In this document: piece by piece, positions 9,523 to 17,522 of the stretch
Layout of the letters: each line of letters starts with the position of its first letter
Position numbering within the stretch: the first letter of the stretch is position 1
Assembly (NCBI GenBank): GCA_007751255.1
Contig: CP036296.1
Location: forward strand, 2,790,001 to 2,854,000
Length of the DNA stretch: 64,000 nucleotides
DNA from: Engelhardtia mirabilis
GTDB lineage: Bacteria > Planctomycetota > UBA1135 > GCA-002686595
Reading direction: 5' to 3'
Notes under the pieces: model-generated
Seen by the model: only the letters and a program-made list of their open reading frames with translations
Databases searched by the model: none
What the model was told of the DNA's origin: nothing
Program-made: the position numbers and the translations under genes

Positions 9523-11427
9523 GTGGAGATTCAGCCTGTCGTCGTCGGCACCGCCGGTCACATCGATCACGGCAAGTCGACCCTGGTCCGGGCCCTGACC
9601 GGGATCGATCCCGATCGGCTCAAGGAGGAGCGCGAGCGGGGGCTCACCATCGATCTCGGCTTTGCCAACTTTGCCCTGGCCGACGGGAGGCGGGTGGGCA
9701 TCGTCGACGTGCCGGGGCACGAGCGTTTCGTTCGCAACATGGTGGCGGGTGCGACCGGGGTGGACCTGGTGGTGCTGGTGGTGGCGGCGGACGACGGGGT
9801 CATGCCCCAGACTCGCGAGCACCTGGCGATCATGGAGATGCTGGGGCTGGAGCGGGGCTTGGTGGCGCTCACCAAGATCGACGCAGTGGACCCGGAGCTG
9901 GCCGAGATGGCGGCCGAAGAGGTGGGCGAGTTCTTGGCCGGGACCTTCCTCGCCGATGCGCCCGTGATGCCGGTCTCGGGCGTGACGGGCGCCGGTTTGG
10001 AGGAGTTTCGCGAGGCCCTGACCGCGCTGTGCCTCGAGGCACCGACACGCTCGGCTGGGGGCGTCTTCCGCATGCCCGTGCAGCGCGTGTTCAGCGCCAA
10101 GGGCTTCGGGACGGTGACCACGGGCATCCCGGTCAGCGGGACCGTCGAGCCAGGTGACGAGGTCGAGGTCCTGCCCCTGGGCAGGCGCAGCAAGGTCCGC
10201 GGGACCCAGGCCTACGGGCAGACGGCCGCGCGGGTGCGCGCCGGGCATTCGAGTGCGCTCAACCTGTCGGACATCGAACACGGCAGCGTGCGGCGCGGCG
10301 ACGTCGTGGCGACGCCGGGCTACTTCCGCGCCGCGGACATGTTCGCCGTGCGGATCCGCGCCCTGCGCGACCTACCCAGACCGATCAAGGACCGCACCTT
10401 GGTGCGCTTCCACACCGGCACGGCCGATCCCCATGGCGAGCTCGTGCTGCTCGATGCGAGCGAGCTGAGACCGGGGGCCGAGGTTCTGGCCCAGGTGCGG
10501 CTGTCCGAGCCGATCGTGGCGGCGGCGGGGGATCGGTTCGTGCTGCGGCTGCTGAGTCCCGAGCGAACCCTGGGCGGCGGGGTCGTGCTCGAGTCGACCG
10601 AGCACCGCCTCAAGCGCGACCGGCCCGAAGTGCTCTCGCAGCTGGCCTCGGCCGAGAAGTCCCTCGACTCACCTGCCGCGCGAGCGCTCGCCGTCATGGA
10701 GCGGCGCGGACCCAAGGCCGCGTCACTCGAAGAACTGGCTGCCGAGCTCCAGCAGCCGCGGGCTGAAGTTCAGGTGCTGGTGGAAGAGTTGCGCGAACAG
10801 GGCTTGGTGCTCGCGCTCGGGCGTGCCGACCGTTTCGCCGCCGTCGGCGCGGTGGAAGACGCCCTCGCCCAGCTCGAGATCCATGCCAAGGGCTTCTACG
10901 CCGACCACCCCCTGCGTCTGGATGTGGGGGCGGGCGACCTGCGCGCGCGGACGGGTTGGGCCAAGGGCGAGCTCGAGCCGCTGCTCGAGCGCGCGGCGCA
11001 GGTGGGGCGAGCGGAGCATCGCGGCGCGGGAGCCTGGCGCTTCGACGCCGTCCGTCCGGCGGACCCCGCGGGGCTGGGCGCGGAGCTGGAGGCGGTCCAC
11101 TCGAAGCTACGCGCGGGGGCCCACCGGCCTCCCGCGCCCGACGAGCTCGGCGGCGACGCAGCTCGCACCACCGCGTTGCTTGACCGGCTGGTGGACGAGG
11201 GCCGCGCCGTGCGCGTGGGTCCGGAGTTCTACTTCGATCGCGGGGCCTTCGACGCGGCCGTGACCGCAGTCAAGGAGAACTGCGCCGCCAACGGTTCGCT
11301 CGATATCCCCAAGCTCCGCGAGCGGCTCGACACGACGCGCAAGTGGGTCATCCCGCTGCTCGAGTACCTGGACGGCATCGGCGTGACGATGCGCCAGGGA
11401 TCCCACCGGGTCCTGCGCTCGCGTTAG
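9523..11427 (+). CDS. selB: Selenocysteine-specific elongation factor SelB
   Basis: 634 residues from the GTG at 9523. It delivers selenocysteyl-tRNA to UGA codons on the ribosome. The GTPase domain shows G1 GHIDHGKST (12-20), ERERGLTIDLGF switch region, G3 DVPGHERF (about 62) and G4 TKID (about 116). EF-Tu-like domains 2 and 3 follow, then the C-terminal winged-helix repeats that bind the SECIS RNA (ending KWVIPLLEYLDGIGVTMRQG). Length is normal for the family. The frame is open upstream to 9139, but that part overlaps the previous gene, a terminator and repeat R1. No selA, selC or selD is in the window. Confidence 0.95.
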   Translation: MEIQPVVVGTAGHIDHGKSTLVRALTGIDPDRLKEERERGLTIDLGFANFALADGRRVGIVDVPGHERFVRNMVAGATGVDLVVLVVAADDGVMPQTREHLAIMEMLGLERGLVALTKIDAVDPELAEMAAEEVGEFLAGTFLADAPVMPVSGVTGAGLEEFREALTALCLEAPTRSAGGVFRMPVQRVFSAKGFGTVTTGIPVSGTVEPGDEVEVLPLGRRSKVRGTQAYGQTAARVRAGHSSALNLSDIEHGSVRRGDVVATPGYFRAADMFAVRIRALRDLPRPIKDRTLVRFHTGTADPHGELVLLDASELRPGAEVLAQVRLSEPIVAAAGDRFVLRLLSPERTLGGGVVLESTEHRLKRDRPEVLSQLASAEKSLDSPAARALAVMERRGPKAASLEELAAELQQPRAEVQVLVEELREQGLVLALGRADRFAAVGAVEDALAQLEIHAKGFYADHPLRLDVGAGDLRARTGWAKGELEPLLERAAQVGRAEHRGAGAWRFDAVRPADPAGLGAELEAVHSKLRAGAHRPPAPDELGGDAARTTALLDRLVDEGRAVRVGPEFYFDRGAFDAAVTAVKENCAANGSLDIPKLRERLDTTRKWVIPLLEYLDGIGVTMRQGSHRVLRSR

Positions 11428-11432
11428 GACCC

Positions 11433-11450
11433 ACGGCGCCCCTGCGCCGT
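11433..11450. terminator. Hairpin between convergent selB and P-loop gene
   Basis: Perfect 7-bp stem ACGGCGC/GCGCCGT with a four-base loop, 6 bp after the selB stop. No T-run, so its terminator role is only likely from its position between convergent genes. Confidence 0.4.
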
Positions 11451-11470
11451 CGCGAACTCGCGCGCGACGT

Positions 11471-12022
11471 TCAGCCTCCGACGATCGCGCGGGCCCATGT
11501 CAGGCGCGCCCGAGCGTCACCTGTCGACTCCGCTCGACAGACCTGCCCGGCGGGAGCAAAGCGTTCCAACAGGCCCTCGACGATCGACTGGAAGCGCAGT
11601 TGGGTCCAACGATCGGTCGAGCGCACGCCGTCGTTCTCCAGCGGAATCGCGCCCCAGGGCAACAGGAGCACGTGGTCGTACTCCCGGCCTTGCTCGAGCA
11701 GGCGCGCCATCGTGCGTTCGGTGCGTTCGCGGTCGGCCATGAAGCCGTAGTGCAGCCAGAACGCCGCGAAGTCGTAGGGCGAGCGGTCGGCGACGAAGCC
11801 GGTCGCGGCACAGGCCACCTGCTGTTCGTATTGCTCGTCCCACAACTCCTCGATCAGGTCCTCGTAGTCGCCTGGCCCGAACTCGTGCAACCGCAAGCCG
11901 CCCTCGAGCCTGCGACGCATGCCCTCTTCGATGAAGGGCAGCCCCAGCTCCTGCGCGAGGCGACGCCCGAGGGTCGTCTTGCCCACGCCGGCCGAGCCCG
12001 AGAGGGCGATGCGCGGCCTCAA
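11471..12022 (-). CDS. P-loop ATPase/kinase of the AAA_28 (NadR-kinase-like) type
   Basis: 183 residues. Walker A GSAGVGKTTL is near the N-terminus, followed by FVADRSPYDFAAFWLHYG, the conserved pattern of NadR-like/AAA_28 nucleotide-binding domains. The substrate is unknown. I choose the TTG at 12022 because it overlaps the stop of the upstream phosphatase gene (TTGA), leaving only six residues before the P-loop; no ATG or GTG is suitable. The overlap implies translational coupling with the phosphatase. Confidence 0.7.
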   Translation of the reverse strand: MRPRIALSGSAGVGKTTLGRRLAQELGLPFIEEGMRRRLEGGLRLHEFGPGDYEDLIEELWDEQYEQQVACAATGFVADRSPYDFAAFWLHYGFMADRERTERTMARLLEQGREYDHVLLLPWGAIPLENDGVRSTDRWTQLRFQSIVEGLLERFAPAGQVCRAESTGDARARLTWARAIVGG

Positions 12023-12654
12023 GGGCGAGGCTCCAGCCAGGGTCGTTCCCCGAGGCTCTCGAGCACGCAGCCCGGCTCGCTCCAAAGCAGTCGGGTGTGG
12101 CTGCCGGTGGCCGGGGCGAAGCGCAGGCACTGATCCAGGGGACTGCCGAGCAGGGTGGCGAGCAACACGCGGATGACTCCCACGTGAGTGACCACCGCAG
12201 TGCGGCTGTCCAGCAACTGCTCCCGCTCCGCATCCCACCAGGCGCCCACGCGATCCGCCAGGTCGCGCAGCGACTCGCCCCCGGGCGGGCGGGTGCCCGC
12301 GTAGTCGTCCCAGTAAGCCGTGACCCGCGGGCAGTCCTCGGCGCTGATCTCCTCCCAGGTGCGGCCCTGCCAGGCGCCCATGGACTGCTCCCGCAGGGAC
12401 TCGCGGAAACCGGGCTGGATCCCGGTGCGCGCTCCCAGGGCCAGGGCCATGGAGCGGCAGCGCGGGAGGTCGCTCGAGACGATGCGGTCGATCGGTCCTT
12501 CGCAGGCCGCGAACCAGTCCACCAGGGCCGATTGTTGCCGCTCGCCCTCCTCGGACAGGCCGGTGTCGAGCTGTCCGCGGACCACCCTGCGCTCCAGGTC
12601 CCGCACGGCCCCGTGCCGCAGGAGGTGCATTCGAGCCACCCGCGTCTGGGGCAT
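12019..12654 (-). CDS. Histidine phosphatase (phosphoglycerate mutase superfamily)
   Basis: About 211 residues. The catalytic RHG motif is LLRHGAV near the N-terminus; SSDLPRCRSMALAL and the second catalytic His in VVTHVGVIRVLL follow. This is the CobC/GpmB-like branch; the substrate cannot be named. Two adjacent ATGs (12657, 12654) follow GGAGG; the second has the better 5-bp spacing. It heads a two-gene unit with the P-loop protein, which suggests nucleotide or cofactor salvage, but that is inference. Confidence 0.82.
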   Translation of the reverse strand: MPQTRVARMHLLRHGAVRDLERRVVRGQLDTGLSEEGERQQSALVDWFAACEGPIDRIVSSDLPRCRSMALALGARTGIQPGFRESLREQSMGAWQGRTWEEISAEDCPRVTAYWDDYAGTRPPGGESLRDLADRVGAWWDAEREQLLDSRTAVVTHVGVIRVLLATLLGSPLDQCLRFAPATGSHTRLLWSEPGCVLESLGERPWLEPRP

Positions 12655-12872
12655 CATCGCCTCCGTCGCGCGTCCGAAACGCTCTCCCGCCGCCTGGCCG
12701 CCGTCCACGGGGCAGAGCTTGGGGGGTGGGAACTCGCGCGACAAGTCCGCGTTGGACTCCGGTCCGAGTGGCCCCGCGGCCGATACCGGAGCGGCGAGCA
12801 GGCTCCCCCCCGCAGCGCGCGCGGCTCCAGGAGCAACTCCCGACCCACGAAACCATGGTCGGCCCTGACCCC

Positions 12873-14594
12873 ATGAATCGCGATCAAGACGCGGGCGAAC
12901 CCCGTGAAGACCACCTCGAGCTCGACCTCAACCCCGGCAACGCGGGCGGTGACGCCCCTGCGTCCCCGTCGGTCAACCGGCCGGCGGAGGGGGCCAGGGT
13001 GGTGACACCCGGCCAGGCCTCCAATCGGGCACCCGGCGGGGGAGGGGACTTCCTGGACCTGACGGGAGCCGTGGCGGACGAGGATCCGGCCCCCGCTTCG
13101 GCGGACCATGCTCCTCTGAGCCTCGAAGACGAGGCGCCCGACATCTATGCCGGCGTCGACCGTTCGATGCTCGACCTCGAGGTCGATGAACAGGAGCCCG
13201 GGCCCACAGGGGCGGACGCCGCCTCGGACTTCGACGCCCAAGAGGTCCAAGCGCCCGAGGCCATGGAGCCGGTCGCGGAGATCGACGAGCAACCGTCGGC
13301 GGACGATGGCGCAGGCTCCAACCTCGACCTGGACCTCGACGTCGACGACCCCGCGCCGCGGATCACCACCGCCGCGACCGCTACCAGCGAGCCCAGCGGG
13401 CTCGAGGCCGACGCGGACGACCTGGAGATCACGGACGACGCCCCCGAGGGCACCTACGAGCGTCCGCCCGAGGCCCAGGGCATGGGCGCGCCGGCTGTCC
13501 CCGTGGCCATCGGCGACGAGTCCGAGTCCGGGGTCACCGAGGACGAGGGGATCTTCGATCGCGATGGTCTGGGCATCGACTTCGACGCGCCCGCCGAACG
13601 CATCGGACCGCCGCGCGGCGCGATCGTCGGCGCAGCCCTCGCCGGCGCCGTGTTGACTGCCGCCCTCGCGATCGTCGATCCCGGCGGCGAGCCCGAACTG
13701 ATCACGCCCGAACTGCGCGTCGCTAGCGTGGACCCGGCTGACCCCCGCACGACGGATGCCGAGACCGCGGCGGTCGTCGACGAGGACCGGTCGGATGCCG
13801 AGATGGACGCCGGTGGCGACGCGCCGGAGAGGACCTTTGGCCTCTTCAACCGCGACTTCGCGAAGCTCTTCAGCGACCCCTTCGGACAGGAGTCCGCGAG
13901 CGTGGGCAACGACGACGAAGTGGTCGAACCCTCCTATTCCCCTGAGGAGCTGGCCGCCATGGCCCTCACGTCGGGCGGAACCGGGGCCCTCCCCGCCGGG
14001 CTCGGCCAGCTCTCCGCGAATGCCGACGGCTCCCTGGTCAACGACGCGGCCGAACTCGATCGCGAGAGCCGCACCGCCGAGCTCAGCATCCTCGAGCAAC
14101 TCAACATCCCCGAGGACATGTCCGGCCTGCGGATCATGCAGCAGGAGGACCTCGAGGACATCTGGCTCGGCAACGTCCTGCCGCCCCGCGGCGTCGACGG
14201 ACGTCGCAATCGACTCACGCCTCACGTGGGCCCCGTGCGCCTGACCACCGACCTGGGCGAGATCTTCGAGGGCGACCTCTACTCCATTGGCGGCGGCGAG
14301 GTCTCGCTGTCCACCCACCTGGGTCGCATCACTTTCGAGGCCTCACAGGTCGAGTTGGTGCAGCGCCTGCCCGATGTGGCCGGCGCGGCGGCTGACGGCG
14401 ACTCGAGCCAGCCCGGTGAGCGCGTCCGGGTCCAGACGCCCGGCGGCTGGATCCAGGGGCGATTGCTGTCCCGGGACGGGGCGCGGGTAACCCTGATCAC
14501 CGACACGGGCGGACGGATCACCCTCGAGGGCGCCAACGTCCAACTGCTCGGGCAGCGCTCCGGAGGCGCGTTCTTGGCCCCACCGCGCCGCTGA
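12873..14594 (+). CDS. Acidic single-span membrane protein with two C-terminal beta repeats
   Basis: 573 residues from the ATG at 12873 (an in-frame ATG at 12855 is also possible). The first ~240 residues are very acidic and low in complexity (many D/E, few K). One transmembrane helix follows at about 247-266 (GAIVGAALAGAVLTAALAIV). The C-terminal ~120 residues hold two similar beta repeats, VGPVRLTTDLGEIFEGDL... and ERVRVQTPGGWIQGRLL..., reminiscent of small SH3/Sm-like barrels. I recognise no family. It is divergent from the phosphatase gene and followed after 90 bp by the vWA gene. Confidence 0.7.
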   Translation: MNRDQDAGEPREDHLELDLNPGNAGGDAPASPSVNRPAEGARVVTPGQASNRAPGGGGDFLDLTGAVADEDPAPASADHAPLSLEDEAPDIYAGVDRSMLDLEVDEQEPGPTGADAASDFDAQEVQAPEAMEPVAEIDEQPSADDGAGSNLDLDLDVDDPAPRITTAATATSEPSGLEADADDLEITDDAPEGTYERPPEAQGMGAPAVPVAIGDESESGVTEDEGIFDRDGLGIDFDAPAERIGPPRGAIVGAALAGAVLTAALAIVDPGGEPELITPELRVASVDPADPRTTDAETAAVVDEDRSDAEMDAGGDAPERTFGLFNRDFAKLFSDPFGQESASVGNDDEVVEPSYSPEELAAMALTSGGTGALPAGLGQLSANADGSLVNDAAELDRESRTAELSILEQLNIPEDMSGLRIMQQEDLEDIWLGNVLPPRGVDGRRNRLTPHVGPVRLTTDLGEIFEGDLYSIGGGEVSLSTHLGRITFEASQVELVQRLPDVAGAAADGDSSQPGERVRVQTPGGWIQGRLLSRDGARVTLITDTGGRITLEGANVQLLGQRSGGAFLAPPRR

Positions 14595-14649
14595 TTCTCT
14601 GGGGCGCGGCCCCCTGGGGCCCGATTCCCGGCGATCGCGGTTCGAACGC

Positions 14650-14678
14650 GAAACCGGGACACCCTGGGGCGTTAGCCT
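14650..14678 (+). promoter_or_regulatory. Predicted promoter of the vWA gene
   Basis: TAGCCT at 14673-14678, 6 bp before the ATG at 14685, with GAAACC 17 bp upstream. Transcription would start at the ATG itself. Confidence 0.4.
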
Positions 14679-14684
14679 GTGGGC

Positions 14685-16223
14685 ATGAACTGGGGTCGAG
14701 TCCTGCTCGCGCCGCTCTTGATCTGCGTCGTGGCCCTGTCCGCGAACGCCGACGAGACCGTCAGCGACTTCAAGAAGCTGTTCAAGAAGTTCAAGGAGCG
14801 CTCGGAGCGCATCGAGGCGGTCCTGGCATTGACCGGGATCGACGAGCCCGATGTGGTCGGGGCTCTGGCGCCCGTCATCACCGACGACGATCCGGAGGTT
14901 GCCCGGGCGGCGATGGACATCCTCGCGGCCCTGCGCGACCCGGCGTCGGTCCAGGCGGTGGTCGGCGCCTTGGTCGGCGCCAAGAAGGCACCCGAGCAGA
15001 TCGCCTGGCTGCGGGTGCTGACGGCCAGCGGCCAGGAGCCCGGCGAGGAGGGTCGCGAAGCCCTGTTCGACCTGGTCAAGGAGCGCGATTGGCAAGTCCG
15101 TTTCCGCGCCCTGCAGACCCTCACCGCGGTTGGCGGGGAGGGCGTGGTGGTGGCCCTCATCAAGGCCCGGGGCGACGACGAGTTGGCCGTGCGTTGCGCC
15201 GCCATCGATGGCTTGGCGGCCCTGAAGGCGCCCGAGACGGTGGACCAGGCCCTGGCGGCCCTCGCAGTCCCGGACTGGCAGGAACGAGCGAGTGCCGTGG
15301 CGGCCCTGGGCAAGGTGCGTGAGAAGCGCTCCGTCACGCCGCTCATCGAGCGCATGGCGCTCGAAGAGGGGCGGCTGCGCGCGGACATTGGCGCGACGCT
15401 CGAGGGCCTGACCGGGCGTGGGTTCGGCGCGCGCCTGGAGCTGTGGAAGAGCTGGTGGGGGGCCGTCGAGGCCCGCTTCGAGCTGCCTACGGTCGAAGAG
15501 CTCGCAGCCGCTGAAGAGGCTCGTGCCCGCGATTCGGCCCAGTACGCGCCGATCGAGGAAGTCAGCTACCACGGCGTCAGTACGCCCAGCCGTCGCATCC
15601 TGTTCGTCCTGGACGTGTCGGGTTCGATGGACAACTTGGTCACCGATAGAGAGCGCTTCAAGGCCGAGGACTACCGCTCCTGGTCGCGGATGGACGTGGT
15701 GCGACGCGAGCTGCAGCGGGCCGTCGAGGGCCTGGCGGACTACGTCGAGTTCAACGTGGTGGCCTTCGCCTCCGAGGTTGATCCTTGGCGCAGCAAGCCG
15801 GTCAAGGCCAACGTCCTGCAGAAGCGAGCGGCGATCGACTGGCTCGACGGGCTCGAGACGATCGGCGGCAACGAGGACCAAGACCTGGCGGCTGTCGGAC
15901 TCACGGGTTCGGCCAACCTCGAGGCGGGCAAGACCAACTCACACCTGGCGATGATGTATGCCCTGGGCGTGATGGACGAGCGCGGCAGGCGCCTCAAGGC
16001 CGACGAGTACGCCCTCGAGGTCGACACCATCTTCTTCCTCTCCGACGGCGACCCGTCCGTGGGGGAGTTCGTGGACCCCGACGACATCCTGCGTGAAGTG
16101 CGCGAGGCCAACGAGCTGCGCAAGATCGTGATCCACACCTTCGCGTTGGGTCACTTCCGCAAGACCTTCATGGAGCGCCTGGCAGCGGAGAGCGGCGGAA
16201 CCTTCGTGGACCTGGGCAAGTGA
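14685..16223 (+). CDS. Exported HEAT-repeat and von Willebrand factor A protein
   Basis: 512 residues. A signal peptide (1-22, VVALSANA) is followed by HEAT-like helical repeats at about 40-230 (ALAPVITDDDPEVARAAMDILAAL and similar). A vWA domain at about 305-510 has a MIDAS motif DVSGSMD at residue 310 and FFLSDGDPSVGE near the third metal site. It probably binds proteins in the periplasm in a metal-dependent way; the partner is unknown. An in-frame GTG at 14679 would add two residues, but the predicted transcription start favours the ATG. A 7-bp hairpin ends the unit. Confidence 0.8.
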   Translation: MNWGRVLLAPLLICVVALSANADETVSDFKKLFKKFKERSERIEAVLALTGIDEPDVVGALAPVITDDDPEVARAAMDILAALRDPASVQAVVGALVGAKKAPEQIAWLRVLTASGQEPGEEGREALFDLVKERDWQVRFRALQTLTAVGGEGVVVALIKARGDDELAVRCAAIDGLAALKAPETVDQALAALAVPDWQERASAVAALGKVREKRSVTPLIERMALEEGRLRADIGATLEGLTGRGFGARLELWKSWWGAVEARFELPTVEELAAAEEARARDSAQYAPIEEVSYHGVSTPSRRILFVLDVSGSMDNLVTDRERFKAEDYRSWSRMDVVRRELQRAVEGLADYVEFNVVAFASEVDPWRSKPVKANVLQKRAAIDWLDGLETIGGNEDQDLAAVGLTGSANLEAGKTNSHLAMMYALGVMDERGRRLKADEYALEVDTIFFLSDGDPSVGEFVDPDDILREVREANELRKIVIHTFALGHFRKTFMERLAAESGGTFVDLGK

Positions 16224-16231
16224 TGGCGTGT

Positions 16232-16250
16232 CTCCGGGCTTGCCCCGGAG
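16232..16250 (+). terminator. Hairpin terminator after the vWA gene
   Basis: Perfect 7-bp stem CTCCGGG/CCCGGAG with a five-base loop, 8 bp after the stop codon. No T-run. The DNA from here to the tRNA promoter (16251-16455) holds no gene; it contains a second hairpin near 16364-16376 and the 21-bp duplication. Confidence 0.55.
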
Positions 16251-16394
16251 GCGCTCGGCGCTACGGCCCGCGTCCACGACCGAGCTCGGGCCGTTCGGTT
16301 CACGCCCGGATGCGGCTGTCGAGCAGTCTGGAGGGGCGAGGACGCTCGGGACTGGATCCCTGGGGGCGGGACCCCCGGAGCCGGGGCATCGAGT

Positions 16395-16436
16395 GACTAT
16401 CTGCCCCCGCGGAACGACTATCTGCCCCCGCGGAAC
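16395..16436. repeat. Perfect 21-bp tandem duplication
   Basis: gactatctgcccccgcggaac occurs twice head to tail (16395-16415, 16416-16436) just before the tRNA promoter. Each unit carries TATCTG and a palindromic CCGCGG, recalling the TATCTT plus GGGCCC units at 4553. Confidence 0.85.
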
Positions 16437-16455
16437 GATGGGAGGATCACCGGCC

Positions 16456-16483
16456 TTGACTGCGGCCCCTCCGCTGCTATTGT
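16456..16483 (+). promoter_or_regulatory. Sigma-70 promoter of tRNA-Pro
   Basis: TTGACT (16456-16461), 16-bp spacer, TATTGT (16478-16483). It is the closest match to the consensus in the window and lies 13 bp before the mature tRNA. Confidence 0.75.
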
Positions 16484-16496
16484 TCCGTGTCCCAAT

Positions 16497-16573
16497 CGGG
16501 GTGTGGCTCAGCTTGGTAGAGCGCTGCGTTCGGGACGCAGAGGTCGGAGGTTCAAATCCTCTCACCCCGACCA
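16497..16573 (+). tRNA. tRNA-Pro (anticodon CGG)
   Basis: 77 nt. The acceptor stem CGGGGTG pairs with CACCCCG at 16563-16569, followed by discriminator A and an encoded CCA (16571-16573). The D-arm contains GGCTCAGCTTGGTAGAGC, the anticodon stem GCG/CGC encloses TTCGGGA with anticodon CGG, and the T-arm has GGTTCAAATCC. It reads CCG proline codons, which are common in this genome. Confidence 0.96.
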
Positions 16574-17522
16574 CGACACTTCCCGAGGCCCTGGCGGACC
16601 CTCCCTGGTTCGGACCACAAGGACCTCGAGCTGCCCGAGCGCGCCGGAATGCCGGTCTCGCGATGATGGGCGGACAGGCACGGGCGGGCAGGGCAGTCAG
16701 GCAAGGAGTCGAAGTCGGGCCAAGTGTTCGACCCGCGGCCGATGCCGCGGCATCCCTTGGGCTGCCTGAGCTGACGGACCCAGCCGAGTGATTCCGCTGA
16801 CGGCCGCTCGAAACGGAGTCGAGTCGGACGGTCAGCTTCGCCCGGAAGTTGACTATTCTCGACGCGCGACGTGAACTCGAGCAGCGTGAACTCGAAGCCT
16901 GCAAGGCCTCTCGATGCCTGCACGCGGGGGGGCCACGGAGACTCCTCGAGGAGCCGGCCGAGTGGCCTGTTCATCGCGGCCCTTCCAGGGTCGTCTCCCA
17001 CCGAACGCGATCGAGAAGCGGGTAGACCATCGCCCCGAGCGCCGGGCTCGCCCACCGGCGGCAAGTGCCGAGCGGGGACGTGACCAGAGAGTGGCTCGAC
17101 GACGAGACCCTTCTGAACCCTTGAATCCGGCCCGCTGAGTCCGACCCGATGGTCGTCAGCGGCCCTCTGAGAAACACCGCTCGGGTTCACCCGGGCGAAC
17201 TGACTGCGGCTGACCGGGTGACCTGCGGCGTTTGTGCCTGCAAGAGCGCCCGTCAGGGAGCCGCAACCGATCCGAACGCGGTTGGCCTCTCCCACGCCAT
17301 TCGAGGGCTCCTTCGAGCCTCGATTGCGCTGAAGGGGACTCGCCGCCGCAGCCACGGACCCGAGCCGAGTCGCCCCTCGGGGCGTCATCAGAACGACTCA
17401 AACAAGAGACAAGCCCGTGCCTGGTGGTCGCCGATGCGACCTCACGGGCCGGAATTCGCGACCGATCTCATCGGTCGCTCGGGATGCCGCCGCGAGGGTG
17501 GCGTCGTGAACGGACCCCCAGC
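16574..17522 (+). other. Gene-free spacer, probable rho leader
   Basis: No convincing coding sequence in either strand; the open frames are shadows of G+C-rich DNA. TATTCT at 16854-16859 could be a -10 box and would give rho an untranslated leader of about 660 nt. Two copies of gtgaactcga lie just behind it, near 16870 and 16885. Long autoregulated leaders are known for rho in enteric bacteria; here it is only an inference. Confidence 0.35.

Noticed and set aside
17232..17522. Upstream extension of Rho
   Set aside because: Composition is like intergenic shadow frames; the GTG at 17523 begins a normal polar N-terminus.
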